A stretch of DNA of 64,000 nt from positions 4,092,001 to 4,156,000 of the forward strand of contig CBDFNN010000004.1 of the NCBI GenBank assembly GCA_965250215.1, given 5' to 3'. How positions within the stretch are numbered: the first letter of the stretch is position 1; each line of letters opens with the position of its first letter. Source of the stretch: CBDFNN01 sp965250215. Its GTDB lineage: Bacteria; Bacteroidota; Rhodothermia; Rhodothermales; DATKEJ01. A program made the position numbers and the translations under genes. Below the pieces are notes generated by a model. That model was not told where the DNA came from. It saw only the letters and a list, made by a program, of their open reading frames with translations, and searched no databases. Positions 37,282 through 45,627 of the stretch are shown one piece after another.

Positions 37282-38077
37282 TCCAGTTCGACGAAAAGAG
37301 GATTCCTCTCTCCTAAGATCTTTTCTCGAGACGACCGGCGCCTATGCAGCCTTCGTGGGAAGATTCTTTAGCAAACTTTTCCAGAGGCCTTTTGACAGTC
37401 GAGAGTTGATCAAACAGATGGATGAGGTCGGCTCGAAGAGTTTCGTTTTGATCGCAACCATGGGATTCGTTCTCGGCATTCTCATTCCCATGCAGGCTAG
37501 AGGGACTTTGGCGAAACTGGGTGCGGCCTCCCTCCTTCCCGATCTCGTAGTAATCGCAATGTTCAAAGAAATCGGCCCTGTCTTTACAGCCATCATGCTG
37601 GCCGGCAGGATCGGATCCGGATTCAGTGCCGAGCTTGGATCAATGAGAGTGTCCGAACAGATTTCGGCGATGGAGGTGGCAGCCGTTCGACCCTTTCGTT
37701 ACTTGATCGTCACGCGAATTCTTGCCTGCATTTTGATGTTTCCACTTATGACTCTCTTCGCCAACACTTTTGCTTTGACGGGTGCCTTCCTAGAATCGAG
37801 CATTATCGGAGGAGCCAACTTTGGGCCTTTCATTTCAAAAGCCTTTGAAACCATTCGGCTTTCTGATCTATTTGTCGACACAGGAAAGACAGCCGTTTTT
37901 GGATTTCTCGTGGGCTCAATATCCTGTTTTCTTGGATACACTGTGAAGGGAGGAACGAGAGAAGTTGGACAAGTTGCGATGTGGGCGGTGGTGATTTCCT
38001 CCATAATGGTTATTCTGGCGGACTTCGCTATTGTGCAATCGGCTTTATTGATGTTTGGAGATGTGTCGGTTAGGTAG
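37271..38077 (+). CDS. mlaE: MlaE-family ABC permease (phospholipid transport)
   Basis: A 268-residue permease of the Mla lipid transport system. Hydrophobic segments and the family motifs VLGILIPMQARGTL, EIGPVFTAIMLAGRIGSGFSAELGSM and EQISAMEV are present. It overlaps tamB by 11 bp, so the two are translationally coupled. With MlaF and MlaD it should move phospholipids between inner and outer membranes. The gene ends just before the 38081-38229 inverted repeat. Confidence 0.93.
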   Translation: MLSNPVRRKEDSSLLRSFLETTGAYAAFVGRFFSKLFQRPFDSRELIKQMDEVGSKSFVLIATMGFVLGILIPMQARGTLAKLGAASLLPDLVVIAMFKEIGPVFTAIMLAGRIGSGFSAELGSMRVSEQISAMEVAAVRPFRYLIVTRILACILMFPLMTLFANTFALTGAFLESSIIGGANFGPFISKAFETIRLSDLFVDTGKTAVFGFLVGSISCFLGYTVKGGTREVGQVAMWAVVISSIMVILADFAIVQSALLMFGDVSVR

Positions 38078-38080
38078 GAC

Positions 38081-38229
38081 GTGTTCCGTGTTCCGAAAAA
38101 TCGAAATTCGGATGGTCCCAATTTCCGATACTCCGATACTTCGATTGACTGAATTACTGAACTTGTCCAAGCATGACGATAGAGCTTTCATCAATCCTAA
38201 CGGAACACAGAACACGGAACACGGAACAC
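38081..38229. repeat. 15-bp inverted microrepeat arms at the mlaE-mlaF junction
   Basis: GTGTTCCGTGTTCCG (38081-38095) and its exact reverse complement CGGAACACGGAACAC (38215-38229) flank 119 bp. That spacer also contains CCGATACTCCGATACTTCG (38125-38143), the reverse complement of the CGGAGTAT array at 15698. Further GAACAC words extend to about 38236. The right arm is in frame with, and immediately precedes, the conserved part of MlaF. Confidence 0.85.
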
Positions 38230-38969
38230 TGAACACTGCCTTATCCATATCCTCCCTCCGCAAATCCTTCGGCGACAATGAAGTCCTGAAAGGAGTAAAC
38301 CTGTATGTCAACGAGGGTGAATCCATTGTTATCATGGGACGCTCAGGTGCGGGGAAAAGCGTTTTGATCAAGCATATCATTGGCCTACTCAAAGCGGACC
38401 AAGGAAACGTAGAAGTCCTGGGCCAAGACATTGCTCGTCTCAAGGAGGCCGATCTACAAAAATTGAGAATGGATGTTGGATACCTCTTTCAAGGTGGAGC
38501 TCTTTTCGATTCGATGAGTGTAGATGACAATCTAAAGTTCATTTTGACTCGCTCAACAACACTGAATGGACAGGAGATCGAAACTCGAATCGCTAAGGTA
38601 TTGCGATGGGTAGATCTTGAGTTGATGGAAGATCGATTTCCGGATGAATTGTCTGGAGGTCAACAAAAGCGAGTAGCCTTAGCTCGATCTCTGATTCTCA
38701 ATCCAAAGCTTATGCTCTACGATGAGCCAACTACTGGACTAGACCCCGCAACAGTCAGACAAGTCTCGAGGCGAATCATAAGACTGCGAGATGAGTTTGG
38801 TATTTCTTCCCTTACGATTACCCATGACATAGCATGCGCTGAAATCTTAGGTGATCGTATTTACATTATTGATGACGGCAAAATAGTAGAGTCTGGGACC
38901 TTAGAAGAGGTCAAAAACTCGAAACAAGCCGCAGCCATTGACGCCTTTGGCGGGATTTCGACAACATGA
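38112..38969 (+). CDS. mlaF: MlaF-family ABC transporter ATPase
   Basis: The ATPase of the Mla system: Walker A GRSGAGKS, signature LSGGQQKR, Walker B LMLYDEP and the H-loop TITHD are all in place. The conserved part begins SISSLRKSFGDNEVLKG at about 38244. Upstream the frame is open through the inverted repeat, so the start is uncertain. The only ATG close by is 38112 (used here); TTG 38163 and CTG 38229 are alternatives, the last giving the length normal for MlaF. The stop overlaps the mlaD start (ATGA). Confidence 0.85.
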   Translation: MVPISDTPILRLTELLNLSKHDDRAFINPNGTQNTEHGTLNTALSISSLRKSFGDNEVLKGVNLYVNEGESIVIMGRSGAGKSVLIKHIIGLLKADQGNVEVLGQDIARLKEADLQKLRMDVGYLFQGGALFDSMSVDDNLKFILTRSTTLNGQEIETRIAKVLRWVDLELMEDRFPDELSGGQQKRVALARSLILNPKLMLYDEPTTGLDPATVRQVSRRIIRLRDEFGISSLTITHDIACAEILGDRIYIIDDGKIVESGTLEEVKNSKQAAAIDAFGGISTT

Positions 38970-39994
38970 ATCGGCAAAGTAGACTTGGATTATTGGTTAT
39001 TGCGGGCGTCGGCCTGTTTTTGTTGGCAATCGGCTTGATTGCGAATCGTGGTTTCATGTTCGCTGATACTGTGACCGTTTCTGCCAAATTCGAGTCGGTA
39101 TCAGGAATGCCATCGGGATCTCCCGTTCATTTTCGAGGCGTACCCATTGGACGTGTTGATCAAGTCATATTGCCGGCAAACGGAAACGAAGCCGTCGAGC
39201 TTCGGCTGGAAATAAAAGAGACAGCAAAACACCTAGTAAACTCCAATTCGATTGCCAAGCTTGATCGAGATGGACCTATTGGGATTCAGCTGATCACGAT
39301 TGAATCCCCTTCAAGCGGAAGCCCGATTTCTAGCGGTATGTTCATTCGCGGAATTGCGGGATTAGATCTCAACAACATGGGCGAAACGGCGACGGAAGTC
39401 TTGCAAAGCGTTTCGCTTCTCAGTCAAGATTTACAAAGTCTCATGGGACGTATCGAGGGCGGCGAAGGAACACTTGGAAAGATCACACAGGATCCCGAGC
39501 TCTACGATGGACTGATCGCGATGAAGAATTCAATGCTTCAGGGTTCTAGGAAATTGCAGGGCACTCTCTCTCGTTTGGACGAGGTTTCTGTGGAAGCACT
39601 TGATGCTTCTAAGGGTGTTGATGACATCGTGGCACGCGTTAGCTCCGGACAGGGAAGCATTGGGGCTTTCTTAAATGACACTACCTTATATGGCCGAGTC
39701 AATAATCTCAGTAGTCAACTGGCTGAGGTGAGTGCGCATCTCGAAAGTGTGCTAGACCAATCAGAGTCGGTTATCGCCTACGGCGCATTAGCGGCTGCCA
39801 GAGCAGCTGAAAATATGGAAGCCCTACGTGGCAATTGGTTTTTCCGCGGCTACTTCAAAGACAAGGGTGAGAATCCGGACGATGCGTCGATGGAGATAAG
39901 AGCAATTGAGGAAGCTTTTCAGGCTATCGAAATCCAACGGGAAGATCTACGGCAGTGGGAGGAAAGACTGAAGACCCAGTCTGAGAACAGATAG
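38966..39994 (+). CDS. mlaD: MlaD-like MCE-domain protein
   Basis: A 342-residue substrate-binding component. An N-terminal membrane anchor (LGLLVIAGVGLFLLAIGLI) is followed by the MCE domain (about residues 35-110; GSPVHFRGVPIGRVDQV) and a long helical C-terminus that would form the hydrophobic tunnel. It overlaps mlaF by 4 bp (ATGA), giving the order mlaE-mlaF-mlaD directly behind tamB. No mlaC or mlaA is adjacent. Confidence 0.92.
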   Translation: MNRQSRLGLLVIAGVGLFLLAIGLIANRGFMFADTVTVSAKFESVSGMPSGSPVHFRGVPIGRVDQVILPANGNEAVELRLEIKETAKHLVNSNSIAKLDRDGPIGIQLITIESPSSGSPISSGMFIRGIAGLDLNNMGETATEVLQSVSLLSQDLQSLMGRIEGGEGTLGKITQDPELYDGLIAMKNSMLQGSRKLQGTLSRLDEVSVEALDASKGVDDIVARVSSGQGSIGAFLNDTTLYGRVNNLSSQLAEVSAHLESVLDQSESVIAYGALAAARAAENMEALRGNWFFRGYFKDKGENPDDASMEIRAIEEAFQAIEIQREDLRQWEERLKTQSENR

Positions 39995-40102
39995 AACACT
40001 TCAAGAGTGGAAAATCTAGTTCTGTAATTTGATCTGCGTTCTTGTCCTTTCATATCTCCAATCTTAGAATAAAATTCCACCCTTCACCTTAGACCAATAC
40101 CT

Positions 40103-40461
40103 ATGTCTCGACTTCTTTCTATTCTCCTTTTCAGCCTGATTATTAATCCCTCTGCACTTGAGCTACGAGTTTACAACGGCCTTTACTCAAGCTTTTGATA
40201 AGGGAGGAATAGTGATGCGAGATCGAACAGGTATTTTCACCATGTGGGCAGGCGACGGAAATGCCACCGGCGATGTAACAGCATCTGACTTTCTCAATGT
40301 GTGGCTTCCAAGCAAGGCGGTCCCGTCAGCTACACCGCGGCAGATTTCAACATGAATGGGTCGGCTAGGGCCTTTGATTTTCCAGAGGCCGGGTTGCCAG
40401 CAAACGGCAGGCGAGTCAGATTCCGTAGTCAGCGTGCCGTATTCCGAAAAAGCTGCATCTG
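40103..40461 (+). pseudogene. decayed beta-helix/dockerin-like surface protein (signal peptide plus C-terminus)
   Basis: An ATG at 40103 starts a signal peptide (MSRLLSILLFSLIINPSA) that is directly joined, after a frame change, to a segment (SYEFTTAFTQAFDKGGIVMRDR...FTMWAGDGN) matching the last 90 residues of the adjacent 1125-residue protein. A second frameshift follows at about 40320, after which the frame reads YTAADFNMNGSARAFDF..LPANG, again matching the neighbour. The whole central body is missing. This is therefore a deleted, twice-frameshifted paralogue, not a small gene. Confidence 0.85.
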
Positions 40462-40500
40462 ACAATTAGCGATAAGAAGATCGTATGTCTAGGTATTTCT

Positions 40501-40545
40501 GAATTCTGACAATCTGACTTTCTGATGTTCTGATAATGTCCTGAA
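40501..40545. repeat. TTCTGACA/TTCTGATG word array
   Basis: About five degenerate copies of TTCTGAxx between the pseudogene and the intact beta-helix gene; the same word as at 17758, 19871, 24609 and 44113. Confidence 0.7.
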
Positions 40546-40594
40546 GTTCTACCCTTTGTCGTTATTCAAGTACCCCCAACTATGGATATCGATT

Positions 40595-43500
40595 ATGAAA
40601 TTTCTCGTCGCTTTTCTATTCCTTCTTGCGGTCTCTGCCTCTCCTGCTCAGGCACAACTTAGTGGTACCTACACTGTCGGCGGGACCACTCCTGACTATA
40701 TAAATATTTCTGTCGCAGTTGCCGATCTAAACTCGATGGGCATCAGCGGCCCTGTTGTCTTCAACATTAGAGCCGGCACCTACAATGAGCAGGTAAGCAT
40801 TTCAGGTTTTGCACGCACTGGTGCTGCTGACGACCGAGTCACTTTCCAAAGAGCGAACCCAAATATTGTAGTCAACTGGCGATATTCTTCTGCAGGCTCA
40901 GGGTCAAATTGGGTCATCAAGCTTGATGGAACGTCATACATCAGCTTTCGAGGTTTATCCTTCACTGCCGCATCGGCTGCTCCATATGGACGAATGATCA
41001 CGTTCCTTGGTGGCTCCGGAAATATCACCGTCGTCAACTGTGACTTCGAGGGTCTTTTTGCAGACAGCAATTTCCAATCCTCGATTATTCATCGCGAAGG
41101 TTTCGGTGACCATCCAAACAACGTCTTTAGATCGAATACCTTTACCTATGGATACGCGGGAATAAATTGGCCAGATTCTGGAAACAATAGCATTCAGGTA
41201 ATGGCTCGTGGCAACACTTTCACCGGACAAACGAAATACGGTCTTAGGCTAGACGAAGTTGAACAAGCTATCGTAGACTCAAACTACGTTGTCAGTGCCG
41301 CCTGGTCTGACACCGGATTCATCGGAATTCGCCTCAGTTCTACGATAGGCGGTTTTGCTGTACAAACAGCCCAGATTTCCAACAACCTAATACAAATGCC
41401 CATTGGCTCTGTGGGCATATCGCTTTCTGGCTTGGTTGACGAGTCCTCAAGTCTGATTAACAATTTCGTCGCAGTTTACGACCCAGCAAATGGCAACAGT
41501 GGCATCTCCGTCTTCGATTGTCAGAACTTGTCGATCTATCACAATACCGTTCGAACCAGCGCACCTTCGGCTGAGGCCTTCCATATCACGGATCCGAGCG
41601 AGAATCTCGATGTGCGAAATAATATTTTCAGTGCAGACGGAGGAGGATACGCTATCGAGTATGAGGAAATTGCGGGGATAAGTGCGGACTTTAATAATCT
41701 CTACACTACCGGATCAAATATCGCAAGAGTCTCATCTGTCAACTATACTAGCCTTAGCAACTATCAAGACGCAGTTCCGCTAGACCTCTACTCGACGGAT
41801 GTCGCGGTGAGTTTTGTGCAAACAGTAGGAGCAAATGATTTGCACCTCATTGGGGCTTCACTTGATGACCCGAATCTACTGGCGCGATCCCTTGGTAGCG
41901 TTAGCCTCGACTTCGACGATGACCCAAGATCCGCCTATTCCGTCTTTAAAGGAGCAGACGAAGGCAATGAAATACTTCCGCTTGACGACGATGACACCGG
42001 CCTCGGCTTTTACACCGTCGGCGGGTCTAGTCCTGATTTTTCGAATCCAAATCAGGCAACAAAGGCCATAAATTTGCGAGGTGTCAAGGGGCAGGTTACC
42101 ATGAAAATTCGCCCTGGTACATACAATGTCTCCTCCCGTATACATTTCGAACGTTTCGCCAGCGAGGACACGGTGAGCTTCCGTCCTTCCGATTCATCTA
42201 ATAGCCCAGCGCTCTTCCACTCCTCCTCCAGCTCTTTCGACAATTTTATCTTCAAGGTCATCGACTCACATGCTGTAGCGTTTGTCAATCTCGATTTCGC
42301 AGCAACGGGTACTGGTATCTTTGGTCGCATTCTATGGTTCGATGGCGAGGACACGGACAAAATAGGCATCACGAATTGCAGCTTCGATGGACTCGTTGGA
42401 GATATATCAGACAAGTCGACCCTCGTTTACGGCTATGAAGATGGCGATGGCCAGGACGATTTCACAATCCAAAACAGCAGTTTCACAGAGGGCTCAGCGG
42501 GAATTTTTCTTCAAGGCGGTGCAGCCGGTCCGAGTAATGGTGGTGGTACAAAGATCCTAAACAACAGCTTCGATGACCAATCCGTCTACGCTATCAACCT
42601 TGACCATGTGTCATTTGAGATATCATTGAACTCGATAACCGGACTGATAGACGATGTCACAGGTCTGCAGATAGAAGGTGGTGGCGGAAGTTCTAGCGTT
42701 GAGCGAAATACGATTCAACTCCAACGTCCTGGGACATTAGGAGTGCAACTGAACTCCGGAACCGTTCTTCTTGCCAACAACTTTATCAATGCAAACGAGA
42801 ATGGTATTAAAGTAGACGAATCCGGGAGAGGTCGATTGATTCACAACACGATCCGAGCCAAGGGCAATCCAGTTCATATTGTTAATGCGCCTCTTGGCGT
42901 TGACTTGATCAACAACATCTTTATTCGAGATAATCCGGGTCCTGCTCTAGTGGTTGATGACGCTAGTGACATTGGGGAATCCGACTTCAATATTTTCGAT
43001 CACGAAGGGGCCCAAATTGTCAGTTGGGATGGAACAGGCTATTTAGCTTTGAGCGGCTATCAGACCGCGAGCGGTCTCGATTCAAATTCAAAAGCAATGA
43101 GTCCTCTTTTTGTCAACGAGGCTAATGGGGAATTTCATCTGACCAGCACCTCGATTGGCGATCCCCTTCTTGGTGGCTCCTATCAACTCGACATAACAAC
43201 AGACTACGACGGTGAGCTTCGATCAGTCGCTGTTCCTTACATCGGGGCCGACGAGTCTACGTTGCCGCTTGGATTTTCAGTCAAGCTAACGGCCCTTTTA
43301 GACGGCCCCTACGATGCCGCATCACCAGGATCAATGTTGGCCGACCTTAATGACCTTGACCTGTTACCCTTCGATCAGAGTTATAGCGGCCTTCCCTGGT
43401 CCTATGCAGGAGACGAGAGCTTCGATCTATTCTTCATCAACAACAATACAGACATTATCGATTGGGTTCTTGTTGAAATGTACAGTGGAGACCCATTGAG

Positions 43501-43972
43501 TCCACCTATGATTTTGGAGTCGAGATCAAGCGCACTAATCCGAGACGATGGTCAGCTCGTTTTGCCAACGAATGGCATAAACTCGACGGAGGACATTTCG
43601 TTTGTACTGACACCAGCTAGCTACTATATCGGGATTACTCATCGAAATCACCTGCAGATCATGAGTAGCGCAGCCATCGATTTCACAAGTGGATCTGCGA
43701 CCTACGACTTTTCACAGTCTTTGGCATCAGCCTTCAGTCAAGGAGGCACTGCGATGAGAGATCGAGGCGACGGCTACTTTACCATGTGGGCCGGCGATGG
43801 AGATGTGAGTTCTGATGTCACAGCTTTTGATTTCCTCAATGTCTGGTTGCTAGAGAACGGAGGAGCACCAGGATATTCTCCCGCCGATTTCAATATGGAC
43901 GGATCCGCCACAGCATTCGACTTCCTCAATGCTTGGCTGCCTGCGAACGGACAGGCGAGTCAAGTACCATAG
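40595..43972 (+). CDS. secreted duplicated right-handed beta-helix protein with dockerin-like C-terminus
   Basis: A 1125-residue secreted protein; I use the ATG at 40595 because it gives a clean signal peptide ending in SPAQA. The body is duplicated: unit 1 begins YTVGGTTPDYINIS near residue 25, and unit 2 begins YTVGGSSPDFSNP near residue 475. Each is followed by beta-helix rungs (NNIF, NTF, SNYV patterns). The C-terminal 60 residues contain two 12-residue calcium-type loops (DGDVSSDVTAFD and DFNMDGSATAFD), each followed by FLNxWL, like paired dockerin repeats. No classical T9SS end is seen after them. The protein is likely at the cell surface or secreted, perhaps acting on polysaccharide. 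The paralogous remnant lies directly upstream. Confidence 0.85.
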   Translation: MKFLVAFLFLLAVSASPAQAQLSGTYTVGGTTPDYINISVAVADLNSMGISGPVVFNIRAGTYNEQVSISGFARTGAADDRVTFQRANPNIVVNWRYSSAGSGSNWVIKLDGTSYISFRGLSFTAASAAPYGRMITFLGGSGNITVVNCDFEGLFADSNFQSSIIHREGFGDHPNNVFRSNTFTYGYAGINWPDSGNNSIQVMARGNTFTGQTKYGLRLDEVEQAIVDSNYVVSAAWSDTGFIGIRLSSTIGGFAVQTAQISNNLIQMPIGSVGISLSGLVDESSSLINNFVAVYDPANGNSGISVFDCQNLSIYHNTVRTSAPSAEAFHITDPSENLDVRNNIFSADGGGYAIEYEEIAGISADFNNLYTTGSNIARVSSVNYTSLSNYQDAVPLDLYSTDVAVSFVQTVGANDLHLIGASLDDPNLLARSLGSVSLDFDDDPRSAYSVFKGADEGNEILPLDDDDTGLGFYTVGGSSPDFSNPNQATKAINLRGVKGQVTMKIRPGTYNVSSRIHFERFASEDTVSFRPSDSSNSPALFHSSSSSFDNFIFKVIDSHAVAFVNLDFAATGTGIFGRILWFDGEDTDKIGITNCSFDGLVGDISDKSTLVYGYEDGDGQDDFTIQNSSFTEGSAGIFLQGGAAGPSNGGGTKILNNSFDDQSVYAINLDHVSFEISLNSITGLIDDVTGLQIEGGGGSSSVERNTIQLQRPGTLGVQLNSGTVLLANNFINANENGIKVDESGRGRLIHNTIRAKGNPVHIVNAPLGVDLINNIFIRDNPGPALVVDDASDIGESDFNIFDHEGAQIVSWDGTGYLALSGYQTASGLDSNSKAMSPLFVNEANGEFHLTSTSIGDPLLGGSYQLDITTDYDGELRSVAVPYIGADESTLPLGFSVKLTALLDGPYDAASPGSMLADLNDLDLLPFDQSYSGLPWSYAGDESFDLFFINNNTDIIDWVLVEMYSGDPLSPPMILESRSSALIRDDGQLVLPTNGINSTEDISFVLTPASYYIGITHRNHLQIMSSAAIDFTSGSATYDFSQSLASAFSQGGTAMRDRGDGYFTMWAGDGDVSSDVTAFDFLNVWLLENGGAPGYSPADFNMDGSATAFDFLNAWLPANGQASQVP

Positions 43973-44112
43973 GAGGTCATTGGTTATTGGTCCTTAGTCT
44001 CTTTGTCTTCGCGGTCTCAACCAGTTAGCATTCAAACGATCAGTTGCCGTTTTACCACCAATGCCGGGGAAACTATGATCTCTATACTGCTAGCTTACTA
44101 TCCGATTTCGTG

Positions 44113-44149
44113 AAAATCTGATGTTTTGACTTTCTGACCTTCTGACATC
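44113..44149. repeat. TCTGATGTTTTGACTTTCTGAC words
   Basis: Degenerate TTCTGACx words (about four copies) in the 260-bp gap before the small lipoprotein gene; a TTGGTCC-type cluster lies at about 43977-44000. Confidence 0.6.
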
Positions 44150-44232
44150 AATTTGTTCGTGTGACTACTTTATCGTAAAGTTACTGGTAGTAGGAGATTC
44201 CAGTGCGATTGGCCTCATCTAATAAAAAAGTC

Positions 44233-44637
44233 ATGAAACGAAATCTACTAATATTTGGCCTTGTGTTGACAGTGTCCGCATGCCAAGACCAAAACGGCCC
44301 CCTAGAAGGCACTTGGGAAATGGTCAGTGCCACTTATACGGACGCTGATACAACAACGACCCTCGTTCTGAGTGATGTCAGGGCAACCAAGATCCTGACC
44401 TCCGATCACTTCGCTTTTGGTAGGCAACAAGACGAAGGTGCATATGCCGGTGGCGGAATGTACACTTACCAGGATGGCAGCTATACGGAGGTAATTCAAT
44501 TCCATTCAAATTCGGACTGGTTAACAGACACACTTCAATTCAAGGCAAGAATAGAGGGTGATTCGCTCTGGTACCACTCTGGTACACTCGGCGAAAACTT
44601 CGTGCTCGATGAAATTTGGCGAAGAGTTTCACATTAG
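44233..44637 (+). CDS. small lipocalin-like lipoprotein
   Basis: A 134-residue lipoprotein from the ATG at 44233 (KRNLLIFGLVLTVSA-C lipobox). The earlier GTG at 44203 would spoil the signal peptide. The mature part starts with GPLEGTWEMVSATYTD, like the GxW entry of lipocalin-type proteins, and has alternating strands to the end (LDEIWRRV). No catalytic residues are visible. It stands alone; function unknown. Confidence 0.7.
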   Translation: MKRNLLIFGLVLTVSACQDQNGPLEGTWEMVSATYTDADTTTTLVLSDVRATKILTSDHFAFGRQQDEGAYAGGGMYTYQDGSYTEVIQFHSNSDWLTDTLQFKARIEGDSLWYHSGTLGENFVLDEIWRRVSH

Positions 44638-45058
44638 ACCCTGATGAAGGTCCTTCTGCCGCGATTTGGTCGCTTATAACCACGACCAATGATTTCTTAT
44701 GTCTCGTTCCGACCGGGGATTTGGAAAAGCACGGCTAGAATTTGGATTTCATCTCCAAGAAATTTTGATAAGGCTTGATTACCTTGATCCTAGCAGATGA
44801 GATTTCATACTCGATTCGAACATCCACAGGTCGAATTTAAAGACAGAGTCATTCCTAGAAAATGAGTCCTATTTCGCGAATAAAAACATTCCGTGAAGAG
44901 ACTGTAACCTTGGAGATTTCGAGGCACTAAGGTGTGTAAGATGCTTCGTCTTTATGACGATCAACACCACATCAATCTAAATAGTGCCGCAGTCAAAAAT
45001 ACACATATTCCATCTGGAGCGTAGCTTCAACCCCTTCCAGTCATCACTCGGAAAGGGT
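44638..45058. other. intergenic region without recognised content
   Basis: About 420 bp between the lipoprotein and the next membrane protein. I see no array of the common words, no tRNA and no strong hairpin. Part of it (from 44984) could encode an N-terminal extension of the next protein. Confidence 0.4.
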
Positions 45059-45616
45059 ATGACTACAATAAAAGGCGATTGGCTTCGCGGTGAGAACTAC
45101 TACATTTTAGTCGCCAGTGCCATTGCCATGGTGCTCATGTTTGCAAATCAGGTTGCGTGGACTTTTGTCAAAGATGCGGTTGTGGAAAACCCGACTGGCG
45201 GGCCAGCTCTTTGGTATTGGGGAGGACAGCTCTTGGGCATATCAGGCTTTATACTTCTCTGCGTCGTTGGATTTAGAAATGCCCTGACTTTTTCATTCGA
45301 TAAGGAGAATCTCTCTCTTATTGGCAATGGAATCAGTAAGAATATCGATTACACACGAATCGAATCCGTTCGTGAAGTGGCAAAAATCGATTATCACCGG
45401 ATCTATCGACCATTCGCCCAAACGCAACGGATGTTCAACACTATGTATGAGAAAGTAATTATTGTGCGGGCCGACAAGCAGGTATTTGCCTTTAGTTTTC
45501 CGCACTTGGATCATGCCGAATTTCTCGAATGTCTTGCTGTAAAAACTGGACTCCATGCCAAAGTCAACTTGGACGACAGCTTGTCTTCAAGTGCTAGACA
45601 AGCGAGCGTCTCCTAG
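45059..45616 (+). CDS. PH-like membrane protein of unknown function
   Basis: A 185-residue protein from the ATG at 45059, preceded by GGAAAGGG; a GTG at 44984 would add 25 residues. Two hydrophobic helices (about residues 15-35 and 50-72) are followed by a soluble domain of alternating strands (TFSFDKENLSLIG..IDYTRIESVREV) and a final helix, resembling bacterial PH-like domains. It ends 11 bp before tgt and is probably co-transcribed with it. I do not recognise a named family. Confidence 0.6.
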   Translation: MTTIKGDWLRGENYYILVASAIAMVLMFANQVAWTFVKDAVVENPTGGPALWYWGGQLLGISGFILLCVVGFRNALTFSFDKENLSLIGNGISKNIDYTRIESVREVAKIDYHRIYRPFAQTQRMFNTMYEKVIIVRADKQVFAFSFPHLDHAEFLECLAVKTGLHAKVNLDDSLSSSARQASVS

Positions 45617-45627
45617 ATAATCCTAGC

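Noticed and set aside
40158..40355. A small intact gene of 65 residues
   Set aside because: Its sequence is a frameshifted fragment of the neighbouring protein's C-terminus, so it is treated as part of a pseudogene.
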